64,000 nucleotides of DNA from Mycolicibacterium nivoides (GTDB lineage: Bacteria; Actinomycetota; Actinomycetes; Mycobacteriales; Mycobacteriaceae), in assembly GCF_003855255.1 (NCBI RefSeq), contig NZ_CP034072.1, forward strand, positions 6,762,897-6,826,896, written 5' to 3'. Each line of letters begins with the position of its first letter. Position 1 is the stretch's first letter. Shown here in pieces: positions 36,683 to 44,418 of this stretch. The position numbers and the translations under genes were made by a program. The notes under the pieces were generated by a model. It ran no database searches, was not told the DNA's origin, and saw only the letters and a list, made by a program, of their open reading frames with translations.

Positions 36683-37873
36683 TCAGGCAGGGGTCAGCTT
36701 GACCGGCAGCGATGAATGCCGCCGGATGATGTTGTTGAGCGCCCAGACTGGGGTTGCCGTCAGTTCGATGCGGTCCACCCGCTCGATGAGTGCGCGCAGC
36801 ATCGCCTGGGTCTCCAGGCGCGCCAGCCCCTGCCCGGCGCAGGCGTGGGCGCCATTGCCGAAGCCGAGCTGACGGCCCGCGTCGTTGCGGATGTCGAACG
36901 CGTCTGGGTCCGCCCATTCGAGTTCGTCACGGTTCGCGGATGCGTAGATCACCAGCACCCTCGCGCCGCCCGGCACGGTGGCACCGCCGATCTCGATGTC
37001 GTGGCGTGCCTTTCGGGTGAACGCGCGCAGCGGAGACGAATACCGGATGATCTCGTTGACCGCATTCGGGAGTAGCTCGGGCTGACTCTTGAGTAGCTCG
37101 AACTGTTCGGGGTGGGTGGCCAGCAGGTGTACCGCGTTGGCGATCGCGCTGATGGTGGTGTCCAGCGACGGGACGATGTAGTCGATCATCAGCGATGCGC
37201 AGTCGGCGTCGGAGAGTTCACCGTTGTCGGCAGCGAGCAGGAGGTCGTGTCCGAGGCTGCCGTCGAGGACGGCGCGGTTGTTGACGACGCGGCGGGCGAA
37301 GCGCAGCATCCTCGCGGAGTCCGGGATGGCCCGCGCAGCCCGCCGGTTGAGGGGCCCGAGCAGGTCAAAAGTGGCTCCGCCCCAGGCCATCAGGTCGGCT
37401 CGTTGGTCCCGCGGCCAGCCGACCAGGTCGGGGACGATGGCCAGCGGTAGCGCCGATGCGAGGTCGTCGATACCGTCCACCGAACCCTTCGCGACAGCCC
37501 GGTCGACGATGTCGGCGGCCCGTCGGTCGATGTCGTCGGCCATCGCGCGCAGCGCCCGCGGGAGCAGACGGTGGGCGACGAGCTTACGGCGCGCGTCGTG
37601 TGTCGCGCCGTCGCTGGTGAGGGTGGTGCCCCTGGACAAGGTATTCGGAATCGGGTTCAGCCCGACCCCGTCGCCGGAGATGAAGGTCTTGTCGTCGCGC
37701 AGGATCGCCTTGCATTCGGCGTAGCGGGGGATCGCATAGACCCGATGCCGGGTGAGTCGCACCACGGGGCCGAGTGCCCGGAGCCGGGCGTAGTGCGGGT
37801 AGGGGTCGATGATTGCCGCGGTGGAGTAGATGTCGGAGCGGTAGGTGGGAATGGCGGTGCGTGTCAGCGTCAT
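36683..37873 (-). CDS. Cytochrome P450
   Basis: 396 residues from ATG 37873, which overlaps the upstream hydroxylase stop as ATGA. Heme-thiolate loop FGNGAHACAGQGLARLE (Cys near residue 343), K-helix NEIIRYSS (ExxR), and an I-helix IDYIVPSLDTTISAI where the usual AGxDT reads PSLDT. A soluble monooxygenase needing a ferredoxin; none is adjacent. As the last gene of the meta-cleavage operon it probably hydroxylates or demethylates an aromatic or steroid-like substrate. Confidence 0.92.
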   Translation of the reverse strand: MTLTRTAIPTYRSDIYSTAAIIDPYPHYARLRALGPVVRLTRHRVYAIPRYAECKAILRDDKTFISGDGVGLNPIPNTLSRGTTLTSDGATHDARRKLVAHRLLPRALRAMADDIDRRAADIVDRAVAKGSVDGIDDLASALPLAIVPDLVGWPRDQRADLMAWGGATFDLLGPLNRRAARAIPDSARMLRFARRVVNNRAVLDGSLGHDLLLAADNGELSDADCASLMIDYIVPSLDTTISAIANAVHLLATHPEQFELLKSQPELLPNAVNEIIRYSSPLRAFTRKARHDIEIGGATVPGGARVLVIYASANRDELEWADPDAFDIRNDAGRQLGFGNGAHACAGQGLARLETQAMLRALIERVDRIELTATPVWALNNIIRRHSSLPVKLTPA

Positions 37874-39420
37874 TGGGGTGGAATCGCTTTCCGGATAGCG
37901 CCGCTGCAAGAACTGGGCAGCGAGTCGAACAGAACCGCCAGATCCCGGCCCGCGCGCATCACGGTGCGGTCGGGCCGGATGATGGCCGCGTCGGCGCGAC
38001 CACGGCACAGCCAGGTCGCGAGTTCGGAATCTGGTGCGGCGACATGGACGACGGCGCCCCGCTTCTCGGCGAGGGCGCACTCGGTGGCACTTGGCGCGGT
38101 GCGGGTGATGACGGCGAAGCCATCTCCCAGGGCGGCGTCAAGCCGTGTCCCATCCGCCACCAATGGATTCGGGCAGAGCTTTCCGGCCAGTTGCCGGGGC
38201 CTCCTGGGCTTCCGGACGAGCGCCGAACGTTGCAACGCCGGTGTCTCGCTGTCGACGAGATTGGTGCTCAGGCCCGGCAACCAGTGCAGTCGTGGTACCA
38301 CCATTCGACGGATGATGTTCCCGAACTCACCGCCTGCCGTCATCGCCCGGCCGACTGCGAGGGCCAGCCGGATCATGTGCCGCGCATGTGGCTTCCGTTC
38401 CTGCTCATAGGTTTCCAGGACATCGCTGGGCAAGGTCTCACTCAGCACACCGGCGAGTTTCCAGGCCAGGTTCATCGCGTCGCGCAGTCCGGCGCCCATG
38501 CCTTGGCCGATGAACGGCGGGGTGAGATGGGCGGCGTCGCCGAGCAGGAAGATCCTGCCCCGATGCCAACGGTCGGCAAGCTGGGCGCGGAAGGTGTACT
38601 CGGCCACGCGCACCAGGCGCAGCTCGGCACCCGAAACGTGTTGGACCCAGGGGCGAATCAGTGGGCCGAGGGCGTCGAGAGTGGCGAAGTCCGCCGCGGT
38701 CTCGCCATCCTGGAGTTGGAATTCCCACCGGTAGCGCGTCGCGCCGATCCGCATGTACGTACCGGCCCGCTCTGGGTCGCAGACCTGATCGACGCCCTCC
38801 CAGTTGGCGAGTTCGGCGGTGGTGGCGACGTCGACGACCAGCCAGCGTTGCTCGAATCCGAGATCTTCCATGCGGGAGCCGATCCGGGACCGCACGATGC
38901 TGTTGGCTCCGTCGCAGCCCAGCACGTAGTCCGCCTCGACGACATGTTCGCCGCCGTCGGTACGGTCGGCGTAGGTGACACGGACCCGGCCGCGGGCATC
39001 CTCGGCGACGTCGGTGACCTCGACGTCCCCGCGTAATTCTGCGGCATGCGAGTGGCGGGCCAGGTTGGTCCGTAACACGGCCTCGAATTCGGGCTGGTCG
39101 AACATGTTGGCCTGGGGAAAACCGTTGCGGCCCAGCGCGGCATCACGTCTGAACTCGGCGAGCACATGCATCGAGCTGTCGAGCAACCGAAGCCCCATGG
39201 TGGGACGCGAGATCGCGGCGAACTCGTCGGCGATGCCGAGACGGGCCACGATGCGGAAGATCTCGTCGTCCAGGTGCACAGCCCGCGGTTGCGGATACAC
39301 CCGCGCCCAGCGGTCCAGGACCAGGCAGTCGATGCCGCACCGCGCGAGCAGGGTGGCCGCGGTTACCCCGGTGGGCCCCGCCCCGATGACGACGACGGGG
39401 ACGTGCGGCACCGCTGTCAT
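37870..39420 (-). CDS. FAD-dependent aromatic hydroxylase (MhpA/PheA-type)
   Basis: 516 residues. GxGxxG of the FAD domain VVVIGAGPTGVTAATLLAR (8-26), the DG motif VLGCDGANSIVRSRIG near 165, and the FAD/ribityl motif GRIFLLGDAAHLTPPFIGQGMGAG near 285 identify a class A flavoprotein monooxygenase; the C-terminal thioredoxin-like part (about 400-516) is as in MhpA and phenol hydroxylase. It probably ortho-hydroxylates a phenolic ring, giving the catechol that the dioxygenase of this operon cleaves. Both ends overlap neighbours as ATGA. Confidence 0.92.
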   Translation of the reverse strand: MTAVPHVPVVVIGAGPTGVTAATLLARCGIDCLVLDRWARVYPQPRAVHLDDEIFRIVARLGIADEFAAISRPTMGLRLLDSSMHVLAEFRRDAALGRNGFPQANMFDQPEFEAVLRTNLARHSHAAELRGDVEVTDVAEDARGRVRVTYADRTDGGEHVVEADYVLGCDGANSIVRSRIGSRMEDLGFEQRWLVVDVATTAELANWEGVDQVCDPERAGTYMRIGATRYRWEFQLQDGETAADFATLDALGPLIRPWVQHVSGAELRLVRVAEYTFRAQLADRWHRGRIFLLGDAAHLTPPFIGQGMGAGLRDAMNLAWKLAGVLSETLPSDVLETYEQERKPHARHMIRLALAVGRAMTAGGEFGNIIRRMVVPRLHWLPGLSTNLVDSETPALQRSALVRKPRRPRQLAGKLCPNPLVADGTRLDAALGDGFAVITRTAPSATECALAEKRGAVVHVAAPDSELATWLCRGRADAAIIRPDRTVMRAGRDLAVLFDSLPSSCSGAIRKAIPPQ

Positions 39421-40355
39421 GCGTAGCGAACCACCGCGCGCTGGGTGCCCAGGTCGATCGTCTTGTCGTCGGTTGCCACGCTGGTCTCGACGATGTCGCC
39501 GTCGCGCAGGTACTTGGTGTTTCTGGCCTGGGCCTTGAAGAAGGCCTTCCACTTGAGTGCAGGTGGCAATAGCGCGCCGATCATCTCGATCGGCTTGGGC
39601 GGTGCACTCAACGCGGTCCCGACAGGCGTGCCGGTCAAGAGCAGATCACCGACGTCCATCCGCTGGAATCGCGTCAGTTCCTGAAGGGCGCGCAGCGGGA
39701 GGTAGATCATGTCGCCGGCCACCCTGGCGTCCTGACGAAGTTCGCCGTTGACCCGCAATTGGAGGCGCAGCTCGCCGAAGCGCTTGAGCTCATCGGCATC
39801 GAGCAGCACCAGCGCCGGTCCGACGGGCGTGAACGTCGGATACGACTTGGCTTCGTAGAACTGGGTTTTCGGCAGCTGAACGTCGCGCCCCGACACGTCA
39901 TTGGTGACCACCAGCCCGGCGATGTAGTCGGGGAGATCCGCTTCGGTGAGGTGGGTGCCGACCGGGAGTGGGCGCCCGAAGACCAGGCCGATCTCGACCT
40001 CGTAGTCCAAGAGCTTGACGTGCTCGGGCTTGACGATGTCGTCGGTCGGCCCGTTGATCGACCCGGATGCCTTACGGAAGAAAGCCAGTGGGAGTGTCTT
40101 GGGGTCCAGGCCCGCGTCCTTGGCGTGGGATGCGAAGTTGGCCATCTGGGCGACGACTCGGCACGGTGCGGTCACCGGTGAGACGAGGTCGAGGGTGTCG
40201 ACCGGGAGCGAGTCCGAGCCGGTGGTGGCCGCCTCGATGGCGGCCCGGTCGCCGAGCAGTTCGGCGGTGGTGGTTGCCGAGGTGTCGATCTTCACCGCGC
40301 CGCGGTCGGTCTGGACGTACCAGGCGTCGGCAGTGCGGAGGACGGTGGTGGTCAT
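39417..40355 (-). CDS. Fumarylacetoacetate hydrolase-family enzyme of the meta-cleavage operon
   Basis: 312 residues from ATG 40355, overlapping the dioxygenase stop as ATGA. Metal-ligand segment LLDYEVEIGLVFGRPLP and VTNDVSGRDVQLPKTQFYEAKSYPTFTPVGPAL are FAA-hydrolase hallmarks; GDLLLTGTPVGTALSAPP closes the fold. In a meta-cleavage pathway the likely job is hydrolysis or hydration/decarboxylation of the ring-fission oxo-dienoic acid. It is longer than the FAH-fold protein near 1.2 kb and differs clearly from it. Confidence 0.9.
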   Translation of the reverse strand: MTTTVLRTADAWYVQTDRGAVKIDTSATTTAELLGDRAAIEAATTGSDSLPVDTLDLVSPVTAPCRVVAQMANFASHAKDAGLDPKTLPLAFFRKASGSINGPTDDIVKPEHVKLLDYEVEIGLVFGRPLPVGTHLTEADLPDYIAGLVVTNDVSGRDVQLPKTQFYEAKSYPTFTPVGPALVLLDADELKRFGELRLQLRVNGELRQDARVAGDMIYLPLRALQELTRFQRMDVGDLLLTGTPVGTALSAPPKPIEMIGALLPPALKWKAFFKAQARNTKYLRDGDIVETSVATDDKTIDLGTQRAVVRYA

Positions 40356-41488
40356 GAACTGGCTACTTTCAGCAGGCCGCGCAGGCGGGCGAGGGTGAAT
40401 TCGTTGTCGTGGTCTCTGATGGCGGCGAGCATTGAGCGCAGTTCGTCGATCGACTCTCGACCGGGAGCGATCCCGAGGAAGTCCTTGGTGACGGGCGGCC
40501 CCCACTGGGCCAGCCCGGACGCGGTGAACGGCGCCCACCCGGGCTCGAGGGTGTTGTCGAACATGTCGCCGTCGGCGAAGTGTTCGACGAGGAAGCCGTC
40601 TGGGTCGCGCCAGTAGTCGAACAGTTGGCTGCCCTGCACGTGGCGGCCGATGCCCCACGATCGGTGATAGCCGCGCTCGCGCAGGTATTCGCCGCCGGCG
40701 GCCAGCGCATCGAGGTCGGCCACCTGGTAGGCGGAGTGCACGTAGCGGTTGCGCGGGCCGAGGGTCATCGCCAGCGTGTGGTGATCGGTGGGTACGTCGC
40801 CGCGGTCGCAGCGGATGAAGCTCATCGTCGGGCCGCGGTCGCGCTGGCCGGGGAAGTACTGGAAGTCGCTGACGATCATCCCGAGGTTGTCCAGATACCA
40901 GTTCAGCGTCTCGATGTACTTGGTGCTTTGCAGCACGACGTGGCCGAGGCGTCGCACGGCGGCGGGAACCCGCGGCGGACGCTGGGTTGCGTTGGTACGT
41001 CGCAGATCATGTCCGACGTTCAGGACCAGCGGGCTCTGCCCCGGCAGGGGCGCCAAGTCCCGGGTGCCGGCGATGACGTGGACCGGGACACCGCTCGGGT
41101 CGATCAGGTCGACGGTGAGTCCGCCGATGCACTCGGGCAGTGCGCGGGTCGGTGCGCCCGTTGCCTCGGCCAGCCGATGCACGTCGAGTTCGTCGCGGGC
41201 GGCGAAGGCCACGCCGGCGAATCTCGACCTGGGACCCCGGCGCACGATCAGGCACGGTGCTCCCGCGTCGGTGCCACGCAGGTGCAGTTGGTCGGATGTC
41301 TTTGCCGCCGTGGCGAAGCCGAATGCCCGCGCGAAGGCCTCGGCGCGGACGAGGTCTGGCTTCTCGAACTCCAGCCAAGCGATGTCGCGCACCTTGATCA
41401 CCGGATTGCGGCACCGGCCCGGGTGCTCGCCTCGGCGCGCGCCCTGGTCGCTGTGCAGGTCGTGATGGGTGCCTGCGGTGTCGGTCAT
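40352..41488 (-). CDS. Type I extradiol (catechol) dioxygenase, two-domain VOC protein
   Basis: 378 residues from ATG 41488 (GGGAGG upstream). Two VOC domains: an N-terminal one (about 30-145) without ligands and a catalytic C-terminal one with the Fe(II) triad His183 (LGHVVLQS), His251 (YVHSAYQVADL) and Glu302 (FLVEHFADG). It opens a catechol ring beside the diol. It heads a four-gene operon with FAH-fold hydrolase, flavin hydroxylase and P450, divergent from a TetR gene. The first 28 residues look like a non-homologous tail. Confidence 0.92.
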   Translation of the reverse strand: MTDTAGTHHDLHSDQGARRGEHPGRCRNPVIKVRDIAWLEFEKPDLVRAEAFARAFGFATAAKTSDQLHLRGTDAGAPCLIVRRGPRSRFAGVAFAARDELDVHRLAEATGAPTRALPECIGGLTVDLIDPSGVPVHVIAGTRDLAPLPGQSPLVLNVGHDLRRTNATQRPPRVPAAVRRLGHVVLQSTKYIETLNWYLDNLGMIVSDFQYFPGQRDRGPTMSFIRCDRGDVPTDHHTLAMTLGPRNRYVHSAYQVADLDALAAGGEYLRERGYHRSWGIGRHVQGSQLFDYWRDPDGFLVEHFADGDMFDNTLEPGWAPFTASGLAQWGPPVTKDFLGIAPGRESIDELRSMLAAIRDHDNEFTLARLRGLLKVASS

Positions 41489-41507
41489 GGCCGCCTCCCG
41501 TTAATTC

Positions 41508-41566
41508 TGACGAAATCGTCACATACGCCGGGATCGTCAGTCAAGGTGTACTGACGAAATCCTCAG
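41508..41566. promoter_or_regulatory. Two TetR operator-like copies upstream of the meta-cleavage operon
   Basis: TGACGAAATCGTCA (41508-41521) is a perfect palindrome with 6-bp arms; CTGACGAAATCCTCAG (41551-41566) repeats it with one altered arm, 43 bp away. A half element ATCGTCAG lies between (41533-41540). TTGACT on the minus strand (41545-41540) may be a -35 for the catabolic operon. The copies flank the start regions of both divergent genes. Confidence 0.65.
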
Positions 41567-41631
41567 AATTGATGAGACGGATAGAATCAGCGAAATCCCG
41601 GAAGGATCTGCGCAGGGAAGGGGCCATCGCG

Positions 41632-42306
41632 ATGACGACGCAGCCGGCTGATGGGCCTGGCGACCAGCCGAACCGATTGGCTCGGCGCAAACAGCGCACC
41701 CGCGCGGCCCTGATCGCGGCGGCGCAATCATTCATCGCGGCGGGCAAGCTCAACGTGCCGGTTCTGGAGATCACCCAGGCCGCCGACGTCGGCATGGGGT
41801 CGTTCTACAACCACTTCGACAGCAAGGAAGAGTTGTTCGAAGCGGCCCTCACCGATGTGCTCGACGTGCATGCGGACTTGTTGGACGCGTACACCAAGTC
41901 GCTCGACGACCCGGCCGAGGCGTTCGCCTGCAGCTTCCGCCTGACCGGGCGGATGTTCCGTCGGCGCCCTCAAGAAAGCCGGGTACTGCTGTCCAGCGGA
42001 CTGTCACTCTTGTCCTCGGACAAGGGCCTGGCACCGCGGGCCCGGCGCGATATCAGCGCCGCCGTCGAGGCCGGCCGATTCCACGTCACAGATTTCAGCC
42101 TGGCCCTGGCCGTGGTCGGAGGGGCGCTGCTCGGGTTGGGCCAGCTACTCCACGACGAACCGGATCGCGACGACGCGCAGGCCGCGGACACGGTGACACA
42201 GAACCTGCTCGTGCTGCTCGGCATGCCGGCCGACGAGGCCGGCCGGCTCTGCCGGCAGCCGCTGCCCGATCTCAGCGCGATCGATCAATCGGGCCCGGTT
42301 GCGTGA
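41632..42306 (+). CDS. TetR-family regulator of the meta-cleavage operon
   Basis: 224 residues from ATG 41632, with GGAAGGGG upstream; in-frame ATGs at 41569/41572 would begin inside the operator region. HTH: RTRAALIAAAQSFIAAGKLNVPVLEITQAADVGMGSFYNHFDSKEELF. The rest is a helical ligand-binding domain. It is divergent from the extradiol dioxygenase operon, with repeated palindromes between, so it most likely represses that operon until a pathway compound is bound. Confidence 0.9.
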   Translation: MTTQPADGPGDQPNRLARRKQRTRAALIAAAQSFIAAGKLNVPVLEITQAADVGMGSFYNHFDSKEELFEAALTDVLDVHADLLDAYTKSLDDPAEAFACSFRLTGRMFRRRPQESRVLLSSGLSLLSSDKGLAPRARRDISAAVEAGRFHVTDFSLALAVVGGALLGLGQLLHDEPDRDDAQAADTVTQNLLVLLGMPADEAGRLCRQPLPDLSAIDQSGPVA

Positions 42307-42310
42307 GGGT

Positions 42311-42967
42311 CTAGACGGAGTGCAGCGCTTGGACCGCCGGTCCGAACATGCCCTGCTTGATCGCGCCCAGGGTGCCGGAGTCCTTGCCGGCCAACGGGCG
42401 CAGCAGCTCGGTGGCTGTCGTGGTCACCGAACCTTCGGGCGCGGTGGCGTCGACCAGTCCATAGGCCTTGGCATCGACGCCGCCGAACCGGCGGCCGGTG
42501 GTCATGGATGCGACCGCCGCCTGTGGGGTCAGCTTGGCCTGGATCAGGGCGGCCATTCCCGGGGTGAACGGGATCCGGATATCGACCTCGGGGAAGCAGA
42601 AGAAGCCGCGGTCGTCACGCATGACCCGGAAGTCGTGGGCGGTGGCGAGCATCGCGCCGGCGCCGAAGGCGTGTCCGACCACCGCGGCGGCCGTCGGGAC
42701 CGGCAGCGTCAGCACCCGCGCCAACAAGCCCTGCACCCGGCCGACATACCAATCGCCCTGATCGCTGTGGGCGCCGAGCCAATCCAGATCCAGGCCGTTG
42801 GAGTAGAACTTGCTGTCGGCTGTGGTCACCAAACCGTGCGCGCCCTTGGCCAGGACGGCGTCGAGGTGTGCGTCGACCGTATCGAGGAACTCGGGGGAGA
42901 ACCGGTTCTCGTCGTCGCCCAGGTCGAGGATGGCGATCTCGCCGTCGTAATCGAGGGTGGGGGTCAT
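42311..42967 (-). CDS. Enoyl-CoA hydratase/isomerase (crotonase fold)
   Basis: 218 residues from ATG 42967, AAAGGAA upstream, overlapping the TetR stop as ATGA. Crotonase features: SNGLDLDWLG in the substrate/CoA loop, VPTAAAVVGHAFGAGAMLATAHDFRVM with the oxyanion-hole GAGA region, and the helix with RIPFTPGMAALIQAKL. The usual catalytic Glu of the E-x-x-x-G helix appears within FPEVDIRIPF. At 218 residues it is shorter than standard hydratases (about 260), resembling Delta3,Delta2-enoyl-CoA isomerase-type members. Confidence 0.85.
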   Translation of the reverse strand: MTPTLDYDGEIAILDLGDDENRFSPEFLDTVDAHLDAVLAKGAHGLVTTADSKFYSNGLDLDWLGAHSDQGDWYVGRVQGLLARVLTLPVPTAAAVVGHAFGAGAMLATAHDFRVMRDDRGFFCFPEVDIRIPFTPGMAALIQAKLTPQAAVASMTTGRRFGGVDAKAYGLVDATAPEGSVTTTATELLRPLAGKDSGTLGAIKQGMFGPAVQALHSV

Positions 42968-43596
42968 GAGATTCCTTTCTTGATGGGGAGTTTCGGCGTA
43001 TGCCTGGGGCCTGGTCCCACCGCCAGCACAGCCGCCACCGCCGCATTGAGGTGATCGCGGGCGGTGGGGTCGTCTAGGCGGTTGCGGTGCAGCAGGATGG
43101 CCGTGGGCAGGTCCACGATGCACGTCGTCACGGTGTCCACGGCGGCCCGGTCGCGCCGGTCCCACGCAGCCACCGCGAGTTCGATCATCAAGTCCACCAA
43201 CTGCTTTTCCAGCGCACGCGCCTGCTCGGCCAGTTCGGTCGGCAGATCGTGGCCGAGCACCTGCTCGCGCCGGACCTGCAGCAGTAGCCGCGCCGAGGCC
43301 GGGTGGCGCTCGGCGAAGATCACCGGAGCGTAGGCGGCCGCGGCGATCCCGTCGGCACCCTGTTGCGCCGCCTCGACCAGTTCACGCTGCAGGGCCAGGA
43401 ACCGCCGCCCGGCACGAAGCCAGACCTGACCGAGCAGGCCGGCCCGCGAGCCGAACGAGTGGTACAGCGCGCCGTTGGACAGCCCGACGGCATCGCTGAT
43501 GGCCCGGATGGTCACCGATGCCGGTCCCGAGTGCACGGCCAGGGATTCCGCGGCGTCGAGGACCGCATCCGGGTCGTAGACGCGAGGACGTGGCAC
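42964..43596 (-). CDS. TetR-family repressor
   Basis: 210 residues from GTG 43596 (VPRPRVYDPD); a frame extension to 43617 would cross the -10 box TATCGT (43608-43603), which lies 6 nt before the GTG. HTH: DAVLDAAESLAVHSGPASVTIRAISDAVGLSNGALYHSFGSRAGLLGQVW. Cotranscribed with the crotonase gene, which it probably controls together with its own promoter through the adjacent 26-bp inverted repeat. Confidence 0.9.
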   Translation of the reverse strand: MPRPRVYDPDAVLDAAESLAVHSGPASVTIRAISDAVGLSNGALYHSFGSRAGLLGQVWLRAGRRFLALQRELVEAAQQGADGIAAAAYAPVIFAERHPASARLLLQVRREQVLGHDLPTELAEQARALEKQLVDLMIELAVAAWDRRDRAAVDTVTTCIVDLPTAILLHRNRLDDPTARDHLNAAVAAVLAVGPGPRHTPKLPIKKGIS

Positions 43597-43604
43597 TTGG
43601 CCAC

Positions 43605-43630
43605 GATAACAGAGCAATCGCTCTGTTATC
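43605..43630. promoter_or_regulatory. TetR operator, 26-bp inverted repeat
   Basis: GATAACAGAGC (43605-43615), spacer AATC, GCTCTGTTATC (43620-43630): perfect 11-bp arms. It overlaps the -10 box of the TetR/crotonase operon and ends 11 bp before the -35 of the divergent TetR-irtAB promoter, so one repressor could act on both. Confidence 0.75.
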
Positions 43631-43640
43631 CACGGAGTGG

Positions 43641-43670
43641 TTGACGGGGACTAAGGTGACCCTTAGTTTG
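43641..43670 (+). promoter_or_regulatory. Promoter of the TetR-irtAB operon with palindrome and partial iron box
   Basis: -35 TTGACG (43641-43646), 17-bp spacer, -10 TAGTTT (43664-43669). ACTAAGG-TGAC-CCTTAGT (43650-43667) is a perfect 7-bp inverted repeat covering the spacer and -10. Read as 19-mer 43652-43670 it also matches the IdeR consensus TWAGGTWAGSCTWACCTWA at 14 of 19 positions. Either a TetR protein or IdeR could therefore act here. Confidence 0.6.
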
Positions 43671-43698
43671 TGGGGGTAACTTTCCTGCGGAGGTGGTC

Positions 43699-44418
43699 GT
43701 GGCCGGATCCGGTGTCCCCGCGCGCGTGGCGCGCGTGGGTGGGCGCCCGCCGCTCATCGCGGTGTCCGACATCGTCGCCGCGGGACGCGACCTCGGCATG
43801 CGCAACCTGAGCGTCAACGCGGTGGCCGCCCGCCTCGGGGTGTCGGCGACCGCGCTGTACCGCCACATAAGCGGGCGCTGGGAGCTCGAACGCCTGGTCG
43901 GAGAGAGCCTGCTGGCCGAGCTTGAGTTCGTCGACGATCCGGCCAGATCCGTCGAGGACCATCTGCTGGCCTTCGGGGTCAGCCTGCACCGCTACACCCT
44001 GAACAATCCCGGCCTGGCCACCTACATGCAGGTGCTGTTCCCGCGCGGGGAAGCCGGTGCCCGGCTGCTGGCCGACGAGATCGCCGCGCTGGGCAAGCGC
44101 GGCTACACCGCCGAGGGCGCGGCGCTGCTGAGCAGCTCGGTGGCTGTGCTGGCCATCGGGCTGGCGGCCCAGCACGAGCTCAAGGCCGAGGCCAGCGGTG
44201 GCGACGAATTCGCCGTTGAGCGGGATGCCGCCGCCGAGCGCCTGGCCGGTGACGCCGCCCTGGGCCCGGTGCACACCGCGGGCATGCAACTGAGCAGTCC
44301 GCAGTATCTGGAACTTCTGATGACCGCGCTGATCCGGGGGCTGCTGACGTCCGTGGCACCCGGCAGGCCGATTACCGACATCGTGGCGGATCTGACCGCC
44401 AGGGGAGGGGACCGCTGA
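43699..44418 (+). CDS. TetR-family regulator at the head of the irtAB operon
   Basis: 239 residues from GTG 43699 with GGAGG 5 nt upstream. [53 protein letters not shown]; the C-terminal domain is of the TetR_C (tetracycline-repressor-like) kind. Its stop overlaps the irtA ATG by one base (TGATG), so regulator and importer are translated together. Iron-uptake genes in mycobacteria are normally under IdeR; a cotranscribed TetR gene suggests an extra signal, perhaps the imported siderophore. Confidence 0.88.
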   Translation: MAGSGVPARVARVGGRPPLIAVSDIVAAGRDLGMRNLSVNAVAARLGVSATALYRHISGRWELERLVGESLLAELEFVDDPARSVEDHLLAFGVSLHRYTLNNPGLATYMQVLFPRGEAGARLLADEIAALGKRGYTAEGAALLSSSVAVLAIGLAAQHELKAEASGGDEFAVERDAAAERLAGDAALGPVHTAGMQLSSPQYLELLMTALIRGLLTSVAPGRPITDIVADLTARGGDR

